DNA of 64,000 bases from Lojkania enalia (lineage: Eukaryota; Ascomycota; Dothideomycetes; Pleosporales): contig ML986628.1 in the NCBI GenBank assembly GCA_010094045.1, positions 169,855 through 233,854 of the forward strand. The letters run 5' to 3'. Numbering within the stretch: position 1 is the first letter of the stretch; each line of letters begins with the position of its first letter. The notes beneath the pieces are model-generated. The model searched no databases. It was not told the DNA's origin and saw only the letters and a program-made list of their open reading frames with translations. This document shows, one piece after another, positions 25,201 to 36,418 of this stretch. A program made the translations under genes and the position numbers.

Positions 25201-25494
25201 CGGGTCATGTTCTAATTGTAAAAAAAGGATTTGGTATCCCACGCTAGGGATTTATGCAACGGTGCGAGAAAGTAGAGAGGTTGGAAAGAGAAATTGAGGT
25301 GGAAATTTGCGTTATATAGCGCCTTTCGATCGATTCGCTACCATTACTCATTCCCGGCTCTGTCTAGTACTATATTGCAATCCTGAGAGTAAGGACAGCC
25401 GGTACATGTACATCAATTTAATGCACATATCCTCAAGCTGAGTAGGACTATCCCAAACTTCTAACAAACGCGCCTACTGTTCCACCACCCGTTT
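22237..25494. other. Gene-poor stretch with weak open frames
   Basis: The longest frames (23707-24249 plus, 180 codons; 24765-25247 plus, 160 codons) resemble nothing I know, overlap frames on the other strand and have no clear introns or promoter context. Four tandem TTCCCG-like units lie near 24594-24615. I see no supported gene. Confidence 0.4.
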
Positions 25495-27123
25495 TCACTT
25501 CTCCCTAGGAGTAACCTTGAGGAACACTGGCAGGTTCGGCCTGTGTGCTGAGTGCCTATTGATGTCAATTGGAGGTGCATCGGCCATTATGTTGCCCTTA
25601 TTATCTCTCAAATCGAAGTCAAATGCGGCTAGAAAATACGCAGTGATAATATTCTGCTCGAGTTTGGCAAAGCGCATGCCAACTATGTACCCTACATTAG
25701 CATCACAAAATTTTAGCATGGATTCAATGGCAACTTACGGCAAGGATGTCTCGCAACTCCCCACCCAAGGTATGCGTACTTCTTCTTCTGGTCCTCGGCT
25801 CGCTCTGGAAGATACCTGGCTGGGTCCCATTTCTGAGGGTTAGGGTACACTCCTGGGTCTGAATGCACATCTCCTACAGCGTACGTGGCAAATGCATTTG
25901 GAGGAATGACCTCGCCATTTCCTATGGGAATTGCTTTGCCGGAAACGTTTTTTCTGAAAGCGGTGCCGAGCAAGTTGATGCGAATTGAGTCCCGGAGACA
26001 GACGTCGATATTGGGAAACTCGTTCTCCCAAGCTTCTAGCGGTATGTCATCGAGCTGGTGTCGCAGAGGGGCCTTTGAGTCCGTTGCGTATCTGGCGGCT
26101 GTGGTGCGGATCTCTTCGCGGCATTTGGAAAGCCATTCCGGAGATGTGGCTAGGTAGCACATCACCCACGCCACATTGACACCGCTGTTTAGCAGGCCTG
26201 CGAAAAGCGAGCCAACGATGAATTCGATGATCTTGAACATCCTGTCGCCTTGATCTAGCAAGTATTGCAGAGCGTCGTCATGTTTTTCACCGCTCTTGGT
26301 CCTCTGTTGAACGATCTTCTTCACCATCATGTACAAGCGTGCGCCTGCATATGTCCGCTTAAGAAGAGCTGGCGAAGGAAGCTTGGGAAACATGACAGCT
26401 GCTGCGGTTGCACTCTGGTCGATCATTTCAAAGTACTTCAGTGTCGACTCGAGGAGCTTTGGGTCCTGAGCAATTTCGTCAGCACCGACCACTCGGATAG
26501 TGAGCGTGAACACGATGCGATAGAGGCTCTCGAAGGGGTTTGTTAGGCCGCTGGGATCGTTCCGAATCACCTCTATCGCTTCCTGCACGTCCGATATCAG
26601 TGTCGGAAGCTTCTTCCTAAAATTCTCATTTCTTAGCAAGTACATTAAACGGCGATGAAACCAATTTCCCGCTTCCTCTGGAGTGGGGCCTTCAGCATCC
26701 AGTTCCTTTAGTTCTGGAGACGACCCAAAAAGCACAGCATAACTTCAATGATGGCGTTAGCACAATCTGTCTGAGTGGCTAGCATAGAGCCTACCCCTCG
26801 GCAAACCCAAGCTCCCGACTTTCGAAGAACAGGGAACGACCCTTGTCCCCAGAGAGTGCGACAATGTGGTTAGGCCCTGCGTGGAAGCTAAAGTTGCCTG
26901 TCGGTGCACGATCGCGGTGGTATGTATAGAAGTCCCATCGCCGTGTCCAGAAGCCAAGAGCGCCCGTTAGTGGGAGATTGTCGCTGACAGCAGGCGGTGC
27001 ATTTTCGGGAATCTGCCGCCAATAGGTGTGCCACAGTACATAAACGGTGAAGAGAACGGTTAGAGATATTAAGATTATGGCTGGTGACGTCGTGATGCGG
27101 CCTAAGCTAGCGAGGACAGCCAT
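25495..27123 (-). CDS. Cytochrome P450, membrane-anchored
   Basis: A microsomal P450 of 506 aa from three exons: 27123-26795, 26742-25739 and 25682-25495, with 52- and 56-nt introns. The start at 27123 puts an N-terminal anchor (IILISLTVLFTVYVLW) right after it; an earlier in-frame ATG at 27198 is less likely. The heme loop reads LGWGVARHPCLGMRFAKLE with Cys at residue 444; the second intron splits the codon after that Cys, and only the acceptor at 25683-25684 restores CLG. The K-helix motif is DSIR, not ExxR. The I-helix reads AGLLNSGVN, so Asn-Ser replaces the usual acid-Thr pair. These departures recall P450 families doing isomerase- or dehydratase-like work rather than oxygen activation, but that is inference. 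I do not know the CYP family number or the substrate. Confidence 0.9.
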
Positions 27124-30100
27124 GGGTGGTGTTCTGCTAGCTGATGAAGACTGGGGGCGCCACAGAGATATAGGACAAACAACATTCAATTCGCACAAGC
27201 ACAGGGATTGACGGACACGAGAAGTAAATGAAGGCGCACTGATGTTGTTATAGGAAGCAGAAATTGGCCGGCAGCAATATACCTTGCAGATTGGCTAGCA
27301 AATGTTGCCGCTGGGCGCGTAGCCGAAGCCTCAGGCGAATGCGAGACATGCTGCCGGCGACGCAAGCTTCCTTGGGAGCATTTTGTAGGACCGGGCATCG
27401 CTTCCGGCGACGCTAAATTGGGGGCTCCAACTGGTGACGATTGTGAGGAAGATGCGAAGGAGTCGGCGGACGCAGTGGGTTCGCGGTTAGCGCGCCGTGG
27501 GGGGCAATCACGTGGACTGGTCGTCAGCACCCGGACACGGTACTCTGGCCCTGTTATAGAACGTTGCTACAGGGTCTCTATATGCCAGTTCGAGCCACAC
27601 GCACGAGAAATATTACAACTCATCGTTTTCCGATTCGATGGGAATCTACAACAGAATCCATACTAGCATGAGCATGTTGTAGCATTCGTTTAAAGAGTTT
27701 CTAGACCGCAGGAGACTCGGTTACCAGCTTGGACTCCGCACATCAACATCATCGTCGCTTATGCACAAATCTATACATCCATGCACATGCCACGGTCGCT
27801 TCGACGCCTCGAGGGCTGAGTTTCGGGTCGTCTGCCTTGTTGCCGGTGCATTACACTCTTCCCTTGAGCGGCTAAGAATACATATATAAACACGGCTCCG
27901 ATTGCCCAACTTGTGGCTCGCGTGCCAATTCTGCTGTGGAACCTATCACGTCCGACTTGCACTCTTTTCCAAACTATCGGTGCGCTGGGGCAATTTCTCG
28001 CGAGCTTTTGTTTGCTCTTAACGAGCGAGTTTGACGGCATTGCCAGACAGCTGGTGACGAACAAAAGGACAAGGGAAAACATGCTCAATATGGAAGGTCA
28101 AAAGCGGAAGACTTGCAGATGAGGACTTTCTGTGGAGGCGGTGTCGAGATGGGGGAGACTAGAACAATTGCGAGTGCGTCTAAGCTATGCTCGGCTAGAA
28201 CCACTCCTATCTCAACCTCTCTTTTTCGAAGCTACTAGCAGCGGAACTTTGACATCCGGGGATTAGACACCTCTGCGCCCTTTCGAAGTCTGCGTGCGTT
28301 ATCGGAAGGGACTTCTATCCGTCAAACTCTTTCACCGAAGGGAACGGAGGTTCCCTGCGAGCAGCCTAATTCCCTGAATCGGACCGAACGTCATCCGGCC
28401 GTTACGTCCTCGCAGACAGGAGTTTGTGACGTCATGTTCGTCAACCATCTCTCAGAGCTCGCGGGCTGACGTGCTTCCAGCTGATGATGAGGCTGTACCG
28501 TTGATCGCAGATCGGGTACGCAAATCCTCACCGCTAGGATAAAAACCCCGAAGATCATAGCGGCCCGCACTGGATTAAATAGCCCATCCTGATGTCGCTA
28601 CATAATTTTGGCTATATTACCCCGATCACGCACTATGTGCATCTCATTTTCGCAATGTATGATCAAGTGCGCATCCACCCCCCAACTAATCACCTGACTA
28701 GAGGGCGACACCACCCCCCCTCTGCACAAACAAACGTCCCGATCATCTTACACCGACCCTACGTTTTGCTAATTCACAGCATCGGCTCCAACATTTGATC
28801 TCAAGTAAGTATTAATGGGCTTGCATCCGCCTGCTTCTAGACGCGTGGCGCTGTGCCGCCTTCCCCAAACGTAGCTCCCCAAATTATCCTATCGTAGATC
28901 TCGCATTTCCCCAAACAACACCGCGAATCATCGCCAACACGATGCTAGTCAGAACCTTAATCATGGAATGGAAATATTGTGCAATAAGGCACATCTCTCA
29001 ATGCGATCCAATGTGTCATAATATGACGCGGCTCGAGCATATCATCCGCCCTATCATGAATTACCAACACTTTGCTTTTTGGGACGATATAATTTTAATT
29101 CCCTTCTCTCTTACAGGCTTTCTTCATTCCACTCTCTTTCTCCCCGCATCAACTCTCCATCAACTCTCAAGCCAGAAGTCAATACCTTATCCGATACCTC
29201 CTCGGGTAGCCCATTTCAGAGCCATGTTCCCACCTTTCACACCACCCGACACCTTATCTATGACGCACATTGCCTGCCTCTCGCAGTCGCTCTCAAACGT
29301 CACGGCAGCACTGTTTCGCCGCCGGAATCGCGCGGCAAGTACGTCGGATCCGAGCTTTTCCTCGCTTGAGCTGCAGCGAACTCGCTCCGAGAGTTTGAGT
29401 ATGGAAGGAAGGAACGCAGATTTGAAGAAAGGGGGATGGCGGGATTTGGATATTTGATTGGGATAATTGGGGAGGGGATACATTTTGCGTAGGAGTTGGA
29501 CGGCTGATTGTTTTTGTAGGAGAGGAAGACGATGTTGGGCATTCACTTCTATTCGATGAGAAACCTCCCAGCTCAGGGACACCGGCGTTCGTTCCTAAAA
29601 TTTGCTAATTTTTATATGTAATCTAATTCATACTATGATGTCTTTGTGGCTGAGGTGGCCTTTGGCGCCTTTTTGTGCGGTCCGTAGTTTGGACCTAAAC
29701 ATACTTCACGCTGCAAAGTGTCCCCATTGGGACTAGAAGCGTGCTGTAGGCATACAAGTCTAGATGTGGTTCTGAATGTCGCATGTTTTCCCGGTCGATG
29801 GTGGGCCCACGGTTTTAGTTTTAAAACTGCATAATGCGTCGAGGCAGCCAAGCGGTGAGGAGGATAGCTTTGGGGGATGTTAACTCGGACAAATTTTACA
29901 CCGCTCGTGTTGAAAACCGCGAGGCTGCCTCGATGACAATAGTCTTCACCGTTGCAAACTCCAATATCTCCATACCATCCTACATTCACCTGCAACCGAA
30001 AGTTTTTAAAGCTTTCCCCAACTTCTTTCCTCCCCCACAATTGCTGCAGCCCGGCCGGGTGAGACAACTCAGCATAGGAGACCTGGGCGAGGCTGATCCT

Positions 30101-30243
30101 CGGTATCTCTGTGAGTACGTTTACGATGGGTTGAGCTAGCTGCGCTCTCCGAGCGCTCTTGGGGATCTTGCCAAAGCATCTGGAAAAGTCGCCTGAAGCT
30201 ATGCGCCCTGCTTAAAAAAAAAAAATAATATTATATTTGAGTG
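27124..30243. other. Long gene-poor stretch
   Basis: No supported gene. Candidate frames at 27771-28088 minus (a possible secreted or membrane peptide), 28942-29457 plus and 29633-30067 minus lack homology I can recognise. An A-run of 13 lies at about 30213-30225. Confidence 0.4.
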
Positions 30244-30480
30244 ATATTTGTGGTGAGGCGAATCTTGTCATAGGGAAGGAGATGAGGAACTGAAGTGCTT
30301 GATTGAGGATGGCCAGCAGGCCATATTTATGTACATAGAAAGAAGGATACATTAGCTGATACCCGGCGCGATTTGATATCGTGCGACGGTATCCGATACA
30401 ACCTGCAACCGGATAACTTGCTGCCGTATAGTAGTAGGAAATCGTACCCGGCAGACTCGCCAAATCCCTATCATAATATT
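30244..30480. mobile_element. Solo LTR (Ty1/copia-type) with target-site duplication
   Basis: The segment 30249-30475 (227 bp) begins TGTGGTGAGGCGAAT and ends CCCTATCATA. It is flanked by perfect 5-bp direct repeats ATATT at 30244-30248 and 30476-30480. It matches, over its whole length with indels and many transitions, the LTR at 59759-59962 of the copia element at the right end of the window. This copy is much less AT-biased than the other. A solo LTR arises when the two LTRs of an insertion recombine. The terminal TA instead of CA is explained by one C-to-T change. Confidence 0.85.
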
Positions 30481-30559
30481 TGCCATAGATACCGAGAATT
30501 CTGTTACGCAATCTCTCCGTCTGTTCATTATCCCCATTTCAAGAATTTTTATGTACGAC

Positions 30560-30937
30560 ATGAGTGTTGTCGAATGGGATGAAGCAAGAGATCAGTCTTT
30601 GTGCATTAGTCACTTCAAAGCAAAGCCGTCATCTGTTTACTTCCATGGAGAGAATAATATCAAAGCTTTCTAGCATATTGGACTCTATGTCCAGGGCGGA
30701 ATGAAAAACTTGGATGTACTAAGTATACTAGAAGATAAAACGGAGGATGATACAACAGGGTTTGCGACAATAGCTCTTATCGTCGATGACCCTTTGAAGG
30801 TCGGAGAGTACGTTCCTCTCGGTTTGAAGTTGGACGGAAGTACACTTCTGCACACCAAGTCTGCTACGCTAGAAGATACTGAAAAATTACACTCATATCC
30901 TCGAACTCGTATCGTCTGGCAACTCGCCGCTACCTAA
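30560..30937 (+). pseudogene. Unrecognised open frame with one in-frame stop
   Basis: One frame runs from ATG 30560 (MSVVEWDEARDQS) to TAA at 30935-30937, 125 codons, broken once by TAG at 30671-30673. Both sides of the stop have ordinary protein-like composition, for example TGFATIALIVDDPLKVGEYV. If the TAG was once CAG, a single C-to-T change would explain it. I do not recognise the family. It may be the 3' part of a larger gene cut off by the LTR insertion about 80 bp upstream, or chance. Confidence 0.3.
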
Positions 30938-32068
30938 TATCATTTAAATCTATGCGTAGGTTGGAGAGACGTCTGATGAGTAGAAGCTCTAGGAGCTCGA
31001 GCGAGAAAAATTCGAATTGTAGACTAGTGACCGATATCGGGTGCTGCTGGTAGAGAAGACCCTGGATGAAAAGGTAATTTGCTCCCCAGATATCCTAATA
31101 AAACCAGTTTGATACAGTCGGCTAGTAGCAGATAGCTTCTTGGTCGACCTAATAAGAGGAGGACCAGGTTCAATTGATATCAGGCAAACGAGTGAGCGGA
31201 TTAGGGGAGGGTGAAAGGTTCCAGGCATGGCAATGGTTATTCCTGATTGATACAAAGAAAGGTAGCGGACAACGTGTACAAAACTTCTACTGGTAAATAT
31301 TGTGCTAGCATGATCTCATTTTGCCGCCCCGGCCTATATACGACTACTTCGCTGGTTTACTCGGGCTAGGCTAGTGAGAGAACAGAACATTCAAATAGAT
31401 TAATCTATGAATACTAGCGGCTAGTCAGGTTGCCAGTCCCCTCGAATTAATTCGCATTCGCCATCCTATCGCGCATCTCTTAGTGTCATCGGAAGAAGTC
31501 GATTATATACAGCTTCGTAAGACAGCTGATAGACATTTGAGGAACCGACCAAGATGTGTCTAGATAAATCTCAAGACTGGGTTTAGTATAGAGATTTCGG
31601 CTACAGCTCGATTAAAAGGAGATAGAGGATTCTAAGCCAGCTAGAGAGGGGGGAAGAAGTTCATACCCATGCCACAAGCTCTTGAATGCGCCTTCACAAT
31701 CCTATCAACTGCCACAAATGGTTCGCATCTCGTTTCTCCTATTTCCGTGTGCTAGTAGTTGGACTTGCCGACACTGCCGAGGAATCCTCTGCCCTGGTAT
31801 TCGGAATTCGGATATCAATCTGCCGAATAAGTAATATATATCCTTTCCTTCCATTCGTCCACAAACATTAATTTTCAGAAATCGAACGGAAGCGACTTCA
31901 TATAAATTATATACGCTTAGAAATGATGGGAACAGACCCTGAACCGTGCTAAACAGTATGTAGATTCAAATAGCCTTCACTGCTCACATCAATCCATATC
32001 CTTCGCTCAACATCTCCCTCAAATTCTCTGAGCCATATCGAAAAATCCTTTGGAGTAGATCAAATAGC
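30938..32068. other. Intergenic, promoter side of the LPMO gene
   Basis: AT-richer DNA with only short frames. The last 100-200 bases should hold the LPMO promoter; no specific site is recognised. Confidence 0.4.
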
Positions 32069-32741
32069 ATGCATATCTCCACCTCCGCCCTCCTCTGCCT
32101 CATCCCCGCGGTCTTGGGCCACGGCTTGATCCAGTCGCCGCCCTCTCGCCCGGTCGGCAACGCATTGGTAGCCGATTGCGGCACCAACGTGGCCAATGCC
32201 ATTAAATCCGACAACACGTCCTACGTCGAAGCCCTACCCCCCGCCGCTGCGCGAGATTCAGCCTACGACGCCTCCAAATGCAACCTATGGCTCTGCAAAG
32301 GCCTCCAGTTCGCCGACAATACCGCCAACGTGCAGACCTGGACGGCGGGTCAGGTCGTCCCGATTAAAGTGTGGATCAGGATTCCGCACGAAGGCATCGC
32401 GAATGTGAGTATTGTAGACACCAAGATGAATACGATTGTCGGGGAGCCGTTGAAGGTTTGGAGCAAGGGATATGCGCCTGGCAGGAGCGAGAAGGATGTC
32501 CCGGCCGATCAGAAGGAGTTTAGTATTACAGTACCGAGTGGGCTTGAGGAGAAGTGTGCGGTTGCTGGGGATTGTGTAAGTTTTGATTCCATTTCGTCCT
32601 TTCCTTTGAAGAAGTTATTGATTTGCTGGATAGGTGTTGCAGTGGTGGTGGTTTGGCACCGGCGCGAGGCAGACGTATGAGTCTTGTGTCGACTTCGCGA
32701 TCAAGGCGCCTGAGGTTAAGGAAAGGGCATTCAGGGCTTGA
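32069..32741 (+). CDS. Secreted lytic polysaccharide monooxygenase, AA16-like
   Basis: A copper enzyme that oxidatively cleaves polysaccharides outside the cell. Two exons, 32069-32575 and 32634-32741, with a 58-nt GTAAGT...TAG intron, give 204 aa. A 17-residue signal peptide (MHISTSALLCLIPAVLG) ends exactly before HGLIQSPPSRP, so mature His1 is precursor His18. A second His at 107 (IRIPHEGIANVS) is the likely other histidine-brace ligand. CNLWLCKG.QFADN, CAVAGDC and VLQWWW...TYESCVDF match the AA16/PF03067 pattern as I remember it, with paired cysteines. There is no carbohydrate-binding module, Ser/Thr linker or GPI signal; the protein ends 14 residues after VDF. Known AA16 members act on cellulose, but substrate cannot be read here. 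The family call is from motifs. Confidence 0.85.
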
Positions 32742-34587
32742 GCAAGGTGACGGGATGTCATATTGGATTGATGTTAGACTAGTCAGAGGCTCATTTCGGG
32801 GCATTTCAAAGAGCAATTGAGTTGTCTTTCTCATTCGCAATCATGATCACTACGTTTTTCAAAATTGCTAGACTTTGATGCTTCCGAAGGCGCTCGAATG
32901 CCTAAACACCTAAGGTGCCGTCTTCTCGATGTTGAGTAGGAGTAAGCGATCGGCGGAACTAATGCAGGGTCTTAATATGTGTGGAGCGAATCATATTCTT
33001 GCCGAAGGATAAGGAACAGGCAGTACAGATTGTTCCATTTATACAGACAATGTCTCGCGTGGCTATAAACGAAGAGACTCCGGATCGAATTTTGAATTCC
33101 AAATCATTGAATTGCAGCGAGAGTGCAGTGCAAATGCGCATGTGCTTGGCGTAGTGTTGCTTCTCCTCAGTACAACACTCCTAGCTGGAGGGACTAAGTG
33201 TAATCGCATAGAACTGAACGAATATCCAACCCAGGAAATAAATTCTTACTAATAAATATAGCGTGTAGGCCAATTTTTGCTAGTTCCCTTTCCTGTCTTG
33301 GCGCGCTTCCTTTTTTTTGGTTTTCTGGTTGCGCACCGTCGTCTATTACAACGGTTATTCTTCCACCTTCGCGTCTCATTTGTGTTCCTTCAAGATGGTC
33401 ATAACCCGCCTTAGTCCTTTACACTGCATCATCATACATAGTCGACACACTCGTGTCCGCCCTTGCGTCTTCATGGTGATGTGCACCCGCCCTAGCACCA
33501 TCCATGTCCAGTTCAGTGAACCGTCGCAAGTCCATAGGTTTTTCTAACAGAGGATTCACATACGGATCGAAAGTTTTCCAATATGGGTTCTCAAGATGGT
33601 ACATGTGTCTCTATCACCTATTAGTGTTGTGCCATTAAAGCCCCTATCCCCATACCCGTTATGTGCCAATCACTCATTCAGTGCAGGTTGAACGAAGAAT
33701 CCATGAAATAGGATAAGTTGTACGTACGCTTTCCTTAAGATACCATTCCACAATGGTGAACTTGCGAGGATCTGAGACGTCCTGCATCACGAACTAGGAG
33801 AGCGTTTCCCGGTCTCTGGAATATATTCGGTAAGCTTCGATCAGCTTTGCTTTTAGCCTGCTGATATCTTCCTTGTTGTCATTTGCGTAGAGTTGGACGA
33901 CGAGCGTATAAACCATTTTAACTTGTCCGTCAATTATTCGAGGGTTCGCTCTCTTAGGGAGATCAAATGTCCAAATCGGGATTGGGGGGACGCGAAGGAA
34001 ACTATGAAAAAGCGATACCAAATGGCGAGAATTACCCAGAGTAGGAGCGACTTCGCAAATCTGAAGACGGGGATCTTTGGTTTAATTAGTGAAGGAATTC
34101 TAAGGACTTGAATGTTTGTGGAACATTCGGTATGCGTACATAAATGATGGTGTTGCGAAAGCAGTGACGTATTTGTTCCGGTTACTCCCCCACGTCGTGC
34201 GGAAGCGCAGTCAGCCCTGCAGTCTCCCGACAGAAAGCCGAGTAACTACAGAAGGCATCAAGGGGTCCCGCATGAGACTTAGAGGAATCAAGTTTGGCCC
34301 CTAGATTGGGCGAGTTTGGCTTGAGTTTTAAGGCTGCTGATCGCTGCTGAGCGCATGCCCTACAATGGTTCTTACTGCACCGTCGCGGGAGATTCACGGG
34401 AGATTCAGTAATAAGAGTGCGAAAAGAATACATGAGAAATATGGAAAAGGATATCTAATCAAGGATATGGCATATACTCAAGACAACTATACCAAACCAG
34501 TCGTGCTGCATAAACTCGTAGTAACATTAGCCTCGATGGCGTTCCCAAGACTGGTTTTGACCCAAATGGCTATCATATATCTACCTA
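32742..34587. other. Intergenic, nothing recognised
   Basis: Only short frames. No recognisable domain or RNA gene. Confidence 0.4.
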
Positions 34588-35052
34588 TTAATCATGCATA
34601 TGCTTCTTCATCTTTATCTGCGCATTGGCCACCACGATCCCCAGCACCATGATGCAAACGAATCCAACCATAAATGTCACAGCGACCATGGCGCAGCAAT
34701 GTTTTTCCGCTTCGCGACGCTCTCTAGCGGCTGTCTGGACGTCGCACTGCTCACAGTGGACATGTGGCTTGGGGCGGAAGACGCCTGCGATTGTTTGCGC
34801 AAGGGATTCGGGCTGTTGTTGGGAAGCGGCGCTGGACGAGGCGTGATTGTGTTGGCCGGATTCAAGTTCGACGTCGTCTTGCGGGACGGCGCTGTACTGT
34901 GGCTAAGAATGTGAGTGGGAGTCGAAGTAGAATGAGGTGGGTCAACGCACGGCTGAGCGAGAGCCAGACGGCGGTGTCCCGTTGACCGGGTGATCGTGGA
35001 ATAGCTCGTCGTAGGCGGGCGCTGACTCTCGCGGAGGTGTGGGAATACCCAT
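34588..35052 (-). CDS. Small single-pass membrane protein
   Basis: Two exons, 35052-34951 and 34902-34588, joined across a 48-nt GTGCGT...TTAG intron, give 138 aa that no single open frame shows. It begins MGIPTPPRESAPAYDELFHD. The first two thirds are Pro/Gln/Ser-rich and probably cytosolic. A cysteine-containing stretch follows (HCEQCDVQTAARERREAEKH), then one hydrophobic helix (CCAMVAVTFMVGFVCIMVLG), then a short basic tail (KMKKHMHD). Clean splice phase, a strong helix and third-position bias support a real gene; an alternative acceptor 6 nt downstream would remove only two residues. I do not recognise the family. The CxxC near the helix faintly recalls LITAF-type proteins, but the second cysteine pair of that domain is missing. 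Confidence 0.65.
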
Positions 35053-36418
35053 TATAGCTCGAGTCAATCAAACGCTGTATGCTGTTGGATACTTGAAAGG
35101 TGGCAATTCTTGTAGGGGAAGCAACGTGAATTAAAGACTGTCACAGCAATACTGCTGCTGATGATGAGGGCTTTGATCATGGCCTGAGGCGTGAGGCTGT
35201 GCATGTGCCGCGTCAGCCGGTCAGCCACGTCTCGTCGCATTCTTCGTATTTTAGCCAAGCGAAATCTCGGAGCCCAAAGTCACATATTTATCAACACTTT
35301 CAAGCCCATGCAAGCGTTGGAGTGGAAGAGATACGTGCAAGATGGTCCTAGGTGCTCCCTCCGCGGCGGGAGGAAGATGAGGGAAAGTAGTCGACTCGGC
35401 CAATTAGACTGCGGCTGGGAACGGGATGCTTGGCACACGTGACATTGTATCTTGGGATGGTGGCTGGCGGCTCCTCCAGTACGCCTAGCCTGCCTATATC
35501 AAAGGGCATCGAGACGTCCCCAACCTCCGTAGTTGTACCATGTTCAAAATGCGCAGAACGCGGCCTTTCCATACCTGTCGTCCAAGATCTCATCAGTTTC
35601 AACGAGAAGGAAGGCCATTGCGGTGCACGACGGTCATGTGCCTCTTCACCTAACCCGACCGGGATCGGCAAGCGTTTCCCTTCCTGCCTCCTACAAAAAT
35701 CTCTGCGATGCGTATTTCCTCTTCCAGCTCATAGGATATTCGGGATCGCTCACTCACTCCTGCTTCGACATATGTAGTCCTTCCGCAGCAGCGTTGGAAT
35801 CTCTTACCGCGGCGACGATGCCCAGTTGTGTGATCGCCTTCCTCTTTGTGCATAGCGTAGCCCTGACCTTGCCATCAATGCCCCGTTCCGACATGATAAC
35901 AAGCCTTTCCAAGTGCTGCAACCGAGGCTTGTGTATGCTTGATTCCCGAGCCTGCGCAGAGCTATGAAAAGGATGACCTTACGCCATCAAATAAATCATC
36001 ATCATTTGAGCGGTTTCCCGCCTCCAGCAGGGATGGTCATCCTGAAATATTGATATCGGCGCATCTACCAATATCCACTAGACTGTACCCGGCAGGTGTC
36101 GCAACAGAGAGATTCGCCGCCGCACTTATCGTCATCGTATGCCATCCAAGTTCGGGTCGTTGTGCATTCCTCTACTCGTTTGGTCATTTGGGCTAGGTCC
36201 ACTAGCCGGGTAGCCGTTGTGCCTGCAGAGCTTACCCAAGCTTGTTCCATAGCCGCCGTCTATTCAGCCAAATCTCCTTCTATTCCTAGTAAAGAGCTCC
36301 CTAGTCTGCTCTTGAAATGCCGTCATGTCTTCCATAGTGAATCCTTCAAATACTGCCTTTGCGCCCGTTGCTGTTGTCTTTTGCCACTCTACTCCCCATC
36401 GGCTTTGTTAATTGCACA
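35053..36418. other. Intergenic, carboxypeptidase upstream region
   Basis: Overlapping frames on both strands (35348-35671, 35430-35967, 36065-36422) with no recognisable domain. The right end must hold the carboxypeptidase promoter. Confidence 0.4.

Noticed and set aside
24765..25247. 160-codon plus-strand frame
   Set aside because: Trp/Arg/Gly-rich with a Pro-rich mirror frame on the minus strand, typical of chance frames in purine-rich DNA.
27771..28088. Possible small secreted protein (MSMFSLVLLFVTSCLA...) on the minus strand
   Set aside because: Signal-like start, but the rest is Arg-rich with no cysteine pattern or homology I can see; not enough support for a gene.
29633..30067. 144-codon minus-strand frame
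   Set aside because: No domain, no codon pattern, adjacent to TE debris.
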